Part shown: positions 6,207 through 14,165 of the stretch, in pieces
Layout of the letters: every line of letters begins with the position of its first letter
Position numbering within the stretch: the stretch's first letter is position 1
Source of the DNA: Pseudomonadota bacterium
GTDB taxonomy: Bacteria > Pseudomonadota > Gammaproteobacteria > Burkholderiales > Casimicrobiaceae
DNA length: 14,343 nt
NCBI GenBank assembly: GCA_029571495.1
Contig: JAKPSO010000973.1
Coordinates: 1 to 14,343, forward strand
Direction: 5' to 3'
Notes under the pieces: generated by a model
The model's database searches: none
Told to the model about the DNA's origin: nothing
The model's input: only the letters and a program-made list of their open reading frames with translations
Made by a program: the position numbers and the translations under genes

Positions 6207-6596
6207 ATGGCTTCTTCCCGTCGTTTTCACCGCTCAGTCGCTGCGCTCTTGATCGCGGCATTGACCCTGCCGTCGCTGCCGCTCGCTGCGCAGCAGGCCA
6301 CCATTCGCGTGACGCGAATCGCACAAGACCGGTACGCCGTCAGCAAGAGCGAGGTGGTCATAACCACCAAGTACTGCCACGAGTATTCGCGCGACGAAGA
6401 AGCGATCGTCACGACGCGCGAGGAAGGTGCCGACAATGCGATCCTCTTCGCGTCGGGAGCGCAGTGTGAGATGGTGAGCGCGACGAAGCCGGACGACAGC
6501 AATTTCTCGCTGCTGGATTTCTTGATTCAGCTCGGGCTTATGATCGTCTCAAAAGGCACGCTCGGCACCCCGAAGCCCATGCCGAAACGCAACTAA
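6207..6596 (+). CDS. Small secreted protein of unknown function
   Basis: The 129-residue product begins with a signal peptide: a basic n-region MASSRRFHRS, a hydrophobic core VAALLIAALTLPSLPLAA and likely cleavage near residue 28 before QQATIR. The mature part (about 100 residues) has exactly two cysteines, Cys57 in TTKYCHEYS and Cys87 in ILFASGAQCEMV, which could form a disulfide in the periplasm. A hydrophobic helix (about 101-116, SLLDFLIQLGLMIVSK) and a basic Pro-rich tail follow. I do not recognise a named family, though a KYCxEY ... SGxxC pattern seems familiar from uncharacterised proteobacterial proteins. ATG 6207 is preferred because it gives a normal signal peptide; ATG 6180 in the same frame would add nine residues. 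Its 3' end overlaps the convergent deacetylase gene by four bases. Confidence 0.72.
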   Translation: MASSRRFHRSVAALLIAALTLPSLPLAAQQATIRVTRIAQDRYAVSKSEVVITTKYCHEYSRDEEAIVTTREEGADNAILFASGAQCEMVSATKPDDSNFSLLDFLIQLGLMIVSKGTLGTPKPMPKRN

Positions 6597-7624
6597 GCGT
6601 CGCGAAACCCGCGCAATACGCCAACGACGTTGTCGCCAATTTCGGCGACCGCATAGCCACCTTCCATGACGAAAAGCGTAGGACGCTTGAGCGCTGAGAT
6701 TGCGTGCCCCACGGCAGGATAGTCGGTCGTTTTCAAGGTGAAGTGCGAAATCGGATCGCCCTCAAACGTGTCCACGCCAAGGGAAACGATGATCGCGTCC
6801 GGTCCGAAGGCAGTGATCGCTTTCACGGCAGTGTCCAGCGCCGCGAACCACGTCGCAGAATCAGCTCCAGCCGGCAATGGCAGGTTCAGATTGCGGCCTT
6901 CGCCAGCACCCACCCCGCGCTCATCCGCGTGGCCCAAGTAGAACGGATATTCGGTCCGCGGATCGCCGTGCACACTCGCGAAAAACACGTCGCCGCGTTC
7001 GTAAAATATATCTTGTGTGCCGTTGCCGTGGTGATAGTCAACGTCAAGAATCGCAACGCGAGCGCAACCCGCGTCACGCAACGCCTGCGCGGCGATCGCC
7101 GCGTTATTGAGGAAACAGTAGCCGCCGAAAAAGTCGCGGCCCGCGTGATGCCCCGGCGGTCTCGTCAACACAAAGGCACGAGCCTCACCAGCGCTTAAAA
7201 GTGCCGCACCCGTGAGCGCGCAGTCGGCACCGGCGCGCGCCGCGAGCCATGTGCCCGATGTCAGCGGCGAACCCGCATCAAACGAATAGAGCCCCATGCG
7301 CGCCGCGAAACTGGTCGGCTCCACATCCGCGCGCATTCCGCGAATCGGCCACACCGAAGGAAACGCGTCGCCTATGCCGCCAAGCGCTGTGTACTCCGCG
7401 TGTGCACCCCGTAGAAAGCGCACGTAACGTTCGCTATGCACTTTCAAGATCACGCCGTCGTCATGTGAGCTGGGAGCGATCACATCGCCCATGCGCTCGC
7501 GCTCGATCGCAGCCAACACCCAATCAGCGCGCTCAGGCTTTTCGAACGCGGGCACCTTTTCACCACGGAAGAACTCGTGCACGGCGCGGTGCAACGCATG
7601 TGTTGCGTTGTAGACGGTCTTCAT
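6593..7624 (-). CDS. Acetylpolyamine amidohydrolase-like zinc deacetylase (histone deacetylase superfamily)
   Basis: The 343-residue product matches the length and overall sequence of Mycoplana acetylpolyamine amidohydrolase, which removes acetyl groups from acetylated polyamines in the cytoplasm. The catalytic set is complete: RPPGHHAG with His159 and His160, the zinc ligands Asp196 and His198 in DVDYHHGNGTQD, Asp285 in SLGVDTFEGDP, and Tyr324 in MEGGY. The N-terminal Glu17 used for polyamine binding in that enzyme appears to be kept, whereas the position of its Glu106 seems to be Ala here; this alignment is from memory. The gene starts 21 bp after the oxoprolinase stop and is the last gene of the TRAP operon, which suggests a catabolic role on an imported acyl compound. 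The exact substrate is uncertain, and other short-chain amide substrates are possible. Confidence 0.88.
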   Translation of the reverse strand: MKTVYNATHALHRAVHEFFRGEKVPAFEKPERADWVLAAIERERMGDVIAPSSHDDGVILKVHSERYVRFLRGAHAEYTALGGIGDAFPSVWPIRGMRADVEPTSFAARMGLYSFDAGSPLTSGTWLAARAGADCALTGAALLSAGEARAFVLTRPPGHHAGRDFFGGYCFLNNAAIAAQALRDAGCARVAILDVDYHHGNGTQDIFYERGDVFFASVHGDPRTEYPFYLGHADERGVGAGEGRNLNLPLPAGADSATWFAALDTAVKAITAFGPDAIIVSLGVDTFEGDPISHFTLKTTDYPAVGHAISALKRPTLFVMEGGYAVAEIGDNVVGVLRGFRDA

Positions 7625-7645
7625 TTTCGTCGTGTGCGTCGTCCG

Positions 7646-10600
7646 TCAGGCACGACCGAAACCACCGCCGCCTGGTGTTTGGATCACAAACACATCACCC
7701 GCGTTCATCGCCGCCTCGCAAATGTGACCGTAATCTTCGCGCGCACCATCGACGCGCTCGACCCAGTTCTTTGCTGCAGCCCCGGGCTCGCCACCTTCTA
7801 GGCCGTGCGGGCGATTGACGCGATTATTCGCGAGAATCGCCGCTGTCATCGGTTCGAGGAAGCGAATACGGCGGTCCGCACCGTCGCCGCCGTGATGCAC
7901 GCCTTTGCCGCCAGTGCCCGCGTTGATCGTGTGTGAATCAACGCGCACGGGATAGCGGAACTCCAGAATTTCGGGATCGGTCAGGCGCGAGTTCGTCATA
8001 TGACATTGCACGACGCTAGTGCCGTCAAACGTTGGGCCAGCGCCGGAGCCGCCGGAAATGGTTTCGTAATACTGATACACGTCGTTACCAAACGTGAAGT
8101 TGGTCATCGTACCGTAGGCACCCGCCAGCACTCCAAGCGCACCGTACAGACAGTTGGTAGCCGCTTGCGAGACTTCCACGTTGCCTGCCACTACCGCCGC
8201 GGGATACACCGGCGACAGCATGCTGCCATCGGGAATCACGATGTCGATAGGTTTGAGGCAGCCAGCATTCATCGGAATATCGTCGTCCACGAGCGTGCGA
8301 AACACGTAGACCACCACCGCGCGACTCACGCTGCGCGGTGCGTTGAAATTGCTTGGCCGTTGTGCAGAAGTGCCTGTGAAGTCAACCTTCGCGGTGCGCG
8401 CGGCACGGTCAATCGAGACCCTCACGTGAATGTGACTACCATCGTCGAGATCGACGCCGAATTCGCCATCAGTGAGTTTGTGAATCACGCGGCGCACGCT
8501 CTCTTCCGCGTTGTCCTGCACGTGTTTCATGTACGCGACGACAACCTCGCGGCCGAAGTGTTCGACCATCTTCGCAAGTTCCGTCGCGCCCTTGTTGCAG
8601 CTCGCTACCTGCGCGCGCAAGTCGGCGATGTTTTGCGTTACGTTGCGCACAGGATGCGCGTCATGCGTGAGGATGTGCGTCAGTTCGTCTTCGAGGAAAA
8701 CGCCTTCGCGCACAAGTTGCACGTTGTCGAGCAGCACGCCTTCTTCGCTGATGTGTCTCGAGAACGGTGGCATCGATCCCGGCGTGATACCGCCGATATC
8801 GGCGTGGTGCCCACGCGCAGCCGTGTAGAAAAGCGGCGTGCTTTCGCCGGTGAGAAACACCGGTGTGACGACGGTGACGTCGGGAATGTGCGTACCGCCA
8901 GCATAGGGCGCATTGAGCACAAACGCGTCGCCTGGCTTCATCGCGCCCGCACGCTTTTCGAGAATCACGCGAACGCTTTCGCCCATTGAGCCCAAATGCA
9001 CCGGCATGTGCGGTGCGTTGGCGACGAGGTTGCCTTCGGGGTCAAATATCGCGCACGAGAAATCAAGGCGCTCTTTGATGTTCACCGAGTAGCTCGTGTT
9101 CGCGAGCGTCACCCCCATCTGCTCGGCAATCGCCATGAACAGATTGTTGAACACCTCAAGGAGCACCGGGTCAGCAGTAGTGCCAATCGCATGGGCACGT
9201 TCTGCTTTCTTCGTCCGCTCCAAAACGAGGTGGTTGTGCGAGGTCACGACAGCACGCCATTCGGGCTCAACTACCGTCGTCGCGATAGGTTCTTTGATCA
9301 CCGCGGGCCCTGCGATCACGTCGCCGAGCCGAAGATCTTCGCGATAGAAAATCTTCGTGGCGCGCGTCGCGTCGTCCATAAACACGCGGACTTCGGCGCG
9401 CGCCTTGAGGCCCTCAAGGCGTGCTGGCAAAAGCGGTTCGGATTCTTGCGCGGACTGCGTCTCGCCAATGGCTTCGGCGGCAATCGCTTCAACCACGAGC
9501 CCCCGCCCCGGCATCAGGAACCCGTACCGCTGGCGGTACGTTGTCTCGAACGAGGTTACGAGCGATAGCGCTGTGGTCGTCGCGGCAACCGGCAATTCAA
9601 TGGTGGTATCGGTGCCGTTGTATTTCAGTGCGAGCGTCTTTACGACACGCACCTGCGTTGCGTTCAATCCCTGCGCTTCGACGTCGCCGCGCGACTCGCG
9701 CGTGAGGCGATCAAAGTCAGGCGCGAGCTCACGCAGAAGTTCGTCGCTAAGCGCCTTCTCGACTGCAGCTTGCTTGAGCGTGCGCACGTCGGCCAAGCCC
9801 ATGCCATATGCCGAAAGCACGCCCGCGAACGGATGGATGTAGACGCGCTGCATACCCAGCGCATCGGCCACCATGCACGCATGCTGGCCACCCGCGCCGC
9901 CAAAGCAGGTGAGCGTGTATTCGGTCACATCGTAGCCACGCTGCACACTGATGTGTTTGATCGCGTTGGCCATGTTCTCAACGGCAATGCGTAGAAATCC
10001 CGCAGCAATCTCTTCGGGCGATTTCTTTTGCCCTGTGGCGCGTCCAACCTGGAGCGCGAGGGCTTCAAACTTGTCGAATACCGCGCAGGTGTCGAGTGGT
10101 TGGTCGCCATTCGGACCGAACACAGCAGGAAACAATTCTGGCCGCAACTTGCCGACCATGACGTTGCAGTCGGTGACCGTGAGCGGCCCGCCACGGCGGT
10201 ATGCCGCAGGACCGGGGTTCGCGCCTGCGCTTTCGGGGCCGACGCGAAATTTGCTGCCGTCAAAGCTGCAAATCGACCCGCCGCCAGCGGCAACCGTGTG
10301 AATTTGCATGATCGGCGCACGAAGGCGGACGCCTGCAACTTCGGTCTCGAACGCACGCTCGTACTCTCCTGCATAGTGCGTGACGTCGGTGGACGTGCCG
10401 CCCATGTCGAAGCCAATCATCTTGTCGAAGCCAGCGAGTTTTGTCACCGCCGCAGCACCGACGATGCCACCTGCAGGGCCGGACAAAATCGCGTCCTTAC
10501 CTTGAAACTTATGCGCGTCAGTGAGACCACCGGAGCTTTGCATGAACTGCAAGCGCACGTCGCCAAGCGAAGCCTGCACCTGCTCAACATAGCGTCGCAG

Positions 10601-11275
10601 AATTGGCGACAGATACGCGTCGACCACTGTGGTGTCGCCGCGCGACACAAATTTCATGAGCGGAGAGACTTCGTGCGACACGCTGATCTGCGTGAAGCCA
10701 ACTTCCGTCGCGATCTGTTTGAGCGCGACTTCATGTTGCGCATAACGATACCCGTGCATCAGGCAAATCGCGACTGAGCGAAAACCTGTGTCAAACGCCG
10801 CTTGCAAGCTCGCCCGCGCATTCACCGAGTCAAGCGGCTTCACGACATCGCCGTGTGCGCCGATGCGCTCGTCGACTTCAACAACAGATTCGTAGAGCAA
10901 TTCCGGCAGCTCGATCTTGCGCACAAAGAGCTTTGGCCGCGCCTGATATGCGATACGCAATTGATCGCGAAAACCTCGCGTCACCACTAAGAGTGTGCGC
11001 TCGCCCTTGCGCTCAAGTAGCGCATTGGTCGCGACCGTCGTGCCCATCTTTACGGCGTCGATTCGCTCGGCGGGAATCGGCTCGCCCGGTGCAAGGCCGA
11101 GCAAATCGCGTACGCCCTGCACCGCTGCGTCTTGGTAGCGCTCCGGATTTTCCGACAGTAATTTGTGCGTGACGAGCGTGCCGTCAGGCTTCTTCGCGAC
11201 GATGTCAGTAAACGTGCCGCCTCGATCTACCCAAAACTGCCAACCGGCTTCGTTGTCATGATTGCCTGCGTTCAT
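7646..11275 (-). CDS. 5-oxoprolinase (ATP-hydrolysing), fused HyuA-HyuB type
   Basis: The enzyme opens 5-oxo-L-proline (pyroglutamate) to L-glutamate using ATP. The 1209-residue product has both halves fused, as in eukaryotic 5-oxoprolinase (about 1290 residues). The HyuA part carries DRGGTFTD (17-24), MGTTVATNALLERKGER (77-93), SGPAGGIVGAA (265-275), GFDMGGTSTDVTHYAGE (288-304) and CFGGAGGQHAC (457-467). The HyuB part starts near 702 with IAEQMGVTLANTSYSVNIKE (716-735), then NAPHMPVHLGSMGE (753-766), ARGHHADIGGITPGSMPP (820-837) and the C-terminal TPGGGGFG (1200-1207). Unlike bacterial two-gene hydantoinases, no break separates the halves. ATG 11275 is chosen because it forms an ATGA overlap with the dctM stop; an upstream TTG at 11299 is less likely. 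Related lactams or hydantoins are alternative substrates. Confidence 0.93.
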   Translation of the reverse strand: MNAGNHDNEAGWQFWVDRGGTFTDIVAKKPDGTLVTHKLLSENPERYQDAAVQGVRDLLGLAPGEPIPAERIDAVKMGTTVATNALLERKGERTLLVVTRGFRDQLRIAYQARPKLFVRKIELPELLYESVVEVDERIGAHGDVVKPLDSVNARASLQAAFDTGFRSVAICLMHGYRYAQHEVALKQIATEVGFTQISVSHEVSPLMKFVSRGDTTVVDAYLSPILRRYVEQVQASLGDVRLQFMQSSGGLTDAHKFQGKDAILSGPAGGIVGAAAVTKLAGFDKMIGFDMGGTSTDVTHYAGEYERAFETEVAGVRLRAPIMQIHTVAAGGGSICSFDGSKFRVGPESAGANPGPAAYRRGGPLTVTDCNVMVGKLRPELFPAVFGPNGDQPLDTCAVFDKFEALALQVGRATGQKKSPEEIAAGFLRIAVENMANAIKHISVQRGYDVTEYTLTCFGGAGGQHACMVADALGMQRVYIHPFAGVLSAYGMGLADVRTLKQAAVEKALSDELLRELAPDFDRLTRESRGDVEAQGLNATQVRVVKTLALKYNGTDTTIELPVAATTTALSLVTSFETTYRQRYGFLMPGRGLVVEAIAAEAIGETQSAQESEPLLPARLEGLKARAEVRVFMDDATRATKIFYREDLRLGDVIAGPAVIKEPIATTVVEPEWRAVVTSHNHLVLERTKKAERAHAIGTTADPVLLEVFNNLFMAIAEQMGVTLANTSYSVNIKERLDFSCAIFDPEGNLVANAPHMPVHLGSMGESVRVILEKRAGAMKPGDAFVLNAPYAGGTHIPDVTVVTPVFLTGESTPLFYTAARGHHADIGGITPGSMPPFSRHISEEGVLLDNVQLVREGVFLEDELTHILTHDAHPVRNVTQNIADLRAQVASCNKGATELAKMVEHFGREVVVAYMKHVQDNAEESVRRVIHKLTDGEFGVDLDDGSHIHVRVSIDRAARTAKVDFTGTSAQRPSNFNAPRSVSRAVVVYVFRTLVDDDIPMNAGCLKPIDIVIPDGSMLSPVYPAAVVAGNVEVSQAATNCLYGALGVLAGAYGTMTNFTFGNDVYQYYETISGGSGAGPTFDGTSVVQCHMTNSRLTDPEILEFRYPVRVDSHTINAGTGGKGVHHGGDGADRRIRFLEPMTAAILANNRVNRPHGLEGGEPGAAAKNWVERVDGAREDYGHICEAAMNAGDVFVIQTPGGGGFGRA

Positions 11276-12570
11276 AGTTTCATATGCTGCGGTAGCCAAG
11301 TCACGATGGACGGAACAAAGTAAATGAGCAACACCGCCGCAACCATCAAGAAAAACATCGGCAGCGTTACCCTGGCGATATAGGTCAGTTCACGGCCCGT
11401 CATGCCCTGCAACACGAATAAGTTGAAACCCACCGGCGGTGTGATTTGCGCCATTTCAACCACGAGGGTGATGAAGATGCCAAACCAAATGAGGTCGATG
11501 CCTGCTTTCTCGACGGTCGGAAGAATGACGCCCATCGTCAGCACTACCATCGAGATTCCGTCAAGGAAGCAGCCGAGAATGACGTAGAACACCATCAGCA
11601 CAACAATTAACTGGAAGTTACTCAGCCCTAATCCGCCGATGAATTCCGCCAGATGGCGCGGTAAACCTAAGTAGCCCATCGATAACGTGAGAAACGCGGC
11701 GCCCGTGAGAATCAACGCGATCATGCAATACAGTCGAGTCGCACCCATCAGGCTGTCTTTGAACGTCTGCCAGTTCATGGAGCCTTGTACCAGCGAAAGA
11801 ATCAGCGAACCGAGTACACCCACGGCAGCAGCCTCGGTTGCAGTTGCGACACCCGAATAAATTGAGCCGAGCACCGCTGCGATGAGCAACACGACGGGGA
11901 TCAAGTGCCGCGATTCGGCAATTTTTTGCATGAACGTGTAGCGTTCAGCAGCTGCTGGAATCTGGCCAGGATGCATCAGCGCCCAGATCGCGATGTAACC
12001 CGAAAACAGACCCGCCAACATGATGCCGGGAATCACGCCCGCGATGAAGAGTTGTGCAATCGACGCGTTCGACGCCACGCCGTAGACGATCATAATGATC
12101 GATGGTGGAATCAGTAGGCCCAAAGTGCCCGCACCCGCTAAGGTGCCAATCACCTGGTCATCCGGGTAACCCCGCTTCTTGAGCTCGGGGAGCGTCATCT
12201 TGCCAATCGTCGCGCACGTTGCAGCCGACGACCCCGACACGGCGGCGAAGATGGCGCAGCCGATTACGTTTGTATGTAGCAAGCGGCCCGGCAGACGCTC
12301 GACCCACGGCGCAAGGCCCTTGAACATGTCTTGCGAAAGTCGCGTGCGAAAGAGAATCTCCCCCATCCACACAAAGAGCGGCAGCGCGGTTAGCGTCCAG
12401 CTTGATGATGAGCCCCAAATGGTCACCGCCATCGCATCGCCCGCTGGCCGCGCCGAGAATAATTCCATGCCGACCCACGCGACGCCGGCGAGCGCAAGAC
12501 CGATCCAAACACCACCCGCAAGAATGGCGAACAAGACCGCAATGAGGAGCCCGGTAATCAACAGATCCAT
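11272..12570 (-). CDS. dctM: TRAP transporter large membrane subunit (DctM)
   Basis: DctM is the cation-coupled transport channel of tripartite ATP-independent periplasmic transporters. The product has 432 residues and about 12 hydrophobic segments. Family motifs are VSGSSAATCATIGKMTLPEL (111-130), GAGTLGLLIPPS (146-157), SGVATATEAAAVG (239-251) and AQITPPVGFNLFV (374-386). ATG 12570 is chosen because it gives the normal N-terminus MDLLITGLLIAV, has AGAGG (12578-12582) 7 nt upstream, and falls 10 bp after the dctQ stop, whose stop codon overlaps that ribosome binding site. The frame is open upstream within dctQ, but that extension is not part of the protein. The stop codon overlaps the 5-oxoprolinase start. 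The substrate is set by the binding protein, not by this subunit. Confidence 0.96.
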   Translation of the reverse strand: MDLLITGLLIAVLFAILAGGVWIGLALAGVAWVGMELFSARPAGDAMAVTIWGSSSSWTLTALPLFVWMGEILFRTRLSQDMFKGLAPWVERLPGRLLHTNVIGCAIFAAVSGSSAATCATIGKMTLPELKKRGYPDDQVIGTLAGAGTLGLLIPPSIIMIVYGVASNASIAQLFIAGVIPGIMLAGLFSGYIAIWALMHPGQIPAAAERYTFMQKIAESRHLIPVVLLIAAVLGSIYSGVATATEAAAVGVLGSLILSLVQGSMNWQTFKDSLMGATRLYCMIALILTGAAFLTLSMGYLGLPRHLAEFIGGLGLSNFQLIVVLMVFYVILGCFLDGISMVVLTMGVILPTVEKAGIDLIWFGIFITLVVEMAQITPPVGFNLFVLQGMTGRELTYIARVTLPMFFLMVAAVLLIYFVPSIVTWLPQHMKL

Positions 12571-12580
12571 ACGCCCGCCT

Positions 12581-13090
12581 CTATTCGTTATGCAGCGCTT
12601 CGGCGCTCGTGTTTTGTACGCGTTGTCCAGTCCATTCGAGAACCAGCTCGTCAATGAACGCGATTAGCAAAATAACGGTTCCGATCGCCATCGTCAGCTG
12701 CGGAATCCAGAGCGGCGTGGCGTCGTTGCCGGTGGAAATATCGTTGAACTGGAACGACTGATAGCAGAGTCGTACGGAGTACCACGCAAGCAACGCGGCG
12801 AGCACAGCGGCAACCACAAGCGCCGTAACTTCCATCCAATGCCGCACGCGCGGCGAAAGGGTCTGAAGCACGAGCGTGACTCGGATGTGTTCCCCCTTCT
12901 TTAGGGTGTGCGCAAGTGCTAGGAAACCTGCCGCCGCCATCATGTATCCAGCGTACATGTCAATCCCGGGGACGTTGAATCCCAACACGCGACTGGTCAC
13001 CGAAAGCAACACGGCTATCAGCAACAGCACCATAAAGAATGCCGCGAGCGCAGCTGCGCCATCGTAGAGTCGATTCAGAAATAGTCGCAC
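12581..13090 (-). CDS. dctQ: TRAP transporter small membrane subunit (DctQ)
   Basis: DctQ is the small four-helix subunit that pairs with DctM. The 169-residue product has hydrophobic segments at about 11-33, 46-63, 86-106 and 131-152, a GEHIRV motif (66-71) after the second helix and the typical PLWIPQ (126-131) before the fourth. The start is GTG at 13090, with a G-rich ribosome binding site GGGGGA (13095-13100) 4 nt upstream; no ATG offers a better N-terminus. Sequence identity across this family is low, so the call rests on topology, these motifs and its place between dctP and dctM. Confidence 0.93.
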   Translation of the reverse strand: MRLFLNRLYDGAAALAAFFMVLLLIAVLLSVTSRVLGFNVPGIDMYAGYMMAAAGFLALAHTLKKGEHIRVTLVLQTLSPRVRHWMEVTALVVAAVLAALLAWYSVRLCYQSFQFNDISTGNDATPLWIPQLTMAIGTVILLIAFIDELVLEWTGQRVQNTSAEALHNE

Positions 13091-13153
13091 TGCGTCCCCC
13101 GCTGCGAAGATGTGTAGATGGCTAGCGACGTTGCTGCGCCGCTAACCGAGAGC

Positions 13154-13174
13154 CGCCCACCGTTGCGATGGGCG
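13154..13174 (-). other. Intercistronic hairpin between dctP and dctQ
   Basis: CGCCCA (13154-13159) and TGGGCG (13169-13174) are perfect inverted arms around a 9-nt loop in the 106-bp gap between dctP and dctQ. There is no T-run on the minus strand after it, so it is not a classical terminator. It may stabilise the dctP message or attenuate read-through, which would explain excess binding protein over membrane subunits; this role is inference. Confidence 0.45.
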
Positions 13175-13196
13175 CCGAGTCAAGCCGCGATCGACC

Positions 13197-14165
13197 CTAT
13201 TTGCGATACGCGTCGACGAGTGCTTGCCCGTCTGCACCAGCCTTCTTCAGCCAATCAGCGAGCATAGTGTCGCCGACCTTTTTCATATCCGCTTTGAGCT
13301 GCGCTGACGGTGCAGCGATCGTCATACCGTTCTTCTTCAAGAGATCGATGTACTCGGTGTTCTTCGATTTCGCCAGGGCCCAACCACGTGCTTCCGCGTC
13401 CTTACCGGCCTTGAGCACGGCGTCTTGCGTGGCCTTGTCAAGCGCGTCGAAGGCCTTCTTGTTGACCAGTACTGCGTTCTTCGGAAGCCACGCTTGCGTA
13501 TCAAACCAATACTTCAGGTGCTCAAAGGTCTTCGTGTCATAGCCAGTAGAACCCGACGACATATAGCTTTCGACAACGCCCGTCGCCATCGCCTGCGACA
13601 ACTCTGCGGCTTGCACGGTGACTGGCTGCGCACCCACCAGTTCAGCGATCTTGGCCGTGGACGGGCTGTAGGCGCGCCACTTCACACCCTTAAGGTCGGC
13701 TGCCGAATTGATCGGCTTCTTCGCGTAGATCCCTTGCGGCGGCCATGGAACGGTGTAGAGGACCATGATGCCCTGCTCGCCTAGCTTCTTTTCGAGAAAC
13801 GGTTTTTGCGCGGTGTAGAGCTTTGCTGCCGCTTCCCAGCTGTCTGCCAAGAATGGCAGACCATCGACGCCGAAGATTGGCCATTCGTTCTCGAAGTTAA
13901 CCAGCAGCACCTCGCCCACCTGCGCCTGACCACCCTGTACCGCGCGCTTTATTTCCGGGGCCTTGAAAAGGGCGGCGTTTGCGTGCACCGTGATCTTGAG
14001 CTTGCCACCCGTTGCTTTTTCGACATCGTTGGCGAACTGCTGAATGTTCTCCGTGTGATAGTTTGACGCAGCGTAGGCGGTAGGCAGATCCCACTTAGTC
14101 TGCGCCATCACTGTTCCGGCCATCAGCGCGGCAGCAACCGCAAGCAATCGAAAACCTTGTTTCAT
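13197..14165 (-). CDS. dctP: TRAP transporter periplasmic solute-binding protein (DctP family)
   Basis: This protein captures the substrate in the periplasm and delivers it to DctQM. The 322-residue product has a signal peptide with cleavage likely after residue 21 (MAGTVMA before QTKW), the standard DctP length, and the family segment LKGVKWRAYSP (158-168), in which Arg164 corresponds to the arginine that normally holds the substrate carboxylate. Further family features are the GLPFLADS hinge region (102-109) and ESYMSSGSTGY (199-209). The start is ATG 14165 with GGAG (14172-14175) 6 nt upstream. It is the first gene of the operon. Bordetella pertussis DctP6 and DctP7 bind pyroglutamate, and the 5-oxoprolinase three genes downstream makes that the leading hypothesis here, but sequence alone does not settle the ligand. 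Confidence 0.95.
   Translation of the reverse strand: MKQGFRLLAVAAALMAGTVMAQTKWDLPTAYAASNYHTENIQQFANDVEKATGGKLKITVHANAALFKAPEIKRAVQGGQAQVGEVLLVNFENEWPIFGVDGLPFLADSWEAAAKLYTAQKPFLEKKLGEQGIMVLYTVPWPPQGIYAKKPINSAADLKGVKWRAYSPSTAKIAELVGAQPVTVQAAELSQAMATGVVESYMSSGSTGYDTKTFEHLKYWFDTQAWLPKNAVLVNKKAFDALDKATQDAVLKAGKDAEARGWALAKSKNTEYIDLLKKNGMTIAAPSAQLKADMKKVGDTMLADWLKKAGADGQALVDAYRK

Noticed and set aside
6593..7624. Role in histone deacetylation
   Set aside because: The superfamily name is misleading; length and motifs fit the bacterial acetylpolyamine amidohydrolase group and the operon is catabolic.
8000..8989. Plus-strand open frame of 329 codons inside the 5-oxoprolinase gene
   Set aside because: It is a shadow of the minus-strand gene, rich in Arg, His and Val, with no recognisable domain or ribosome binding site.
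11276..11299. TTG start for the 5-oxoprolinase
   Set aside because: ATG 11275 forms a standard ATGA overlap with dctM, and the extra eight residues have no support.
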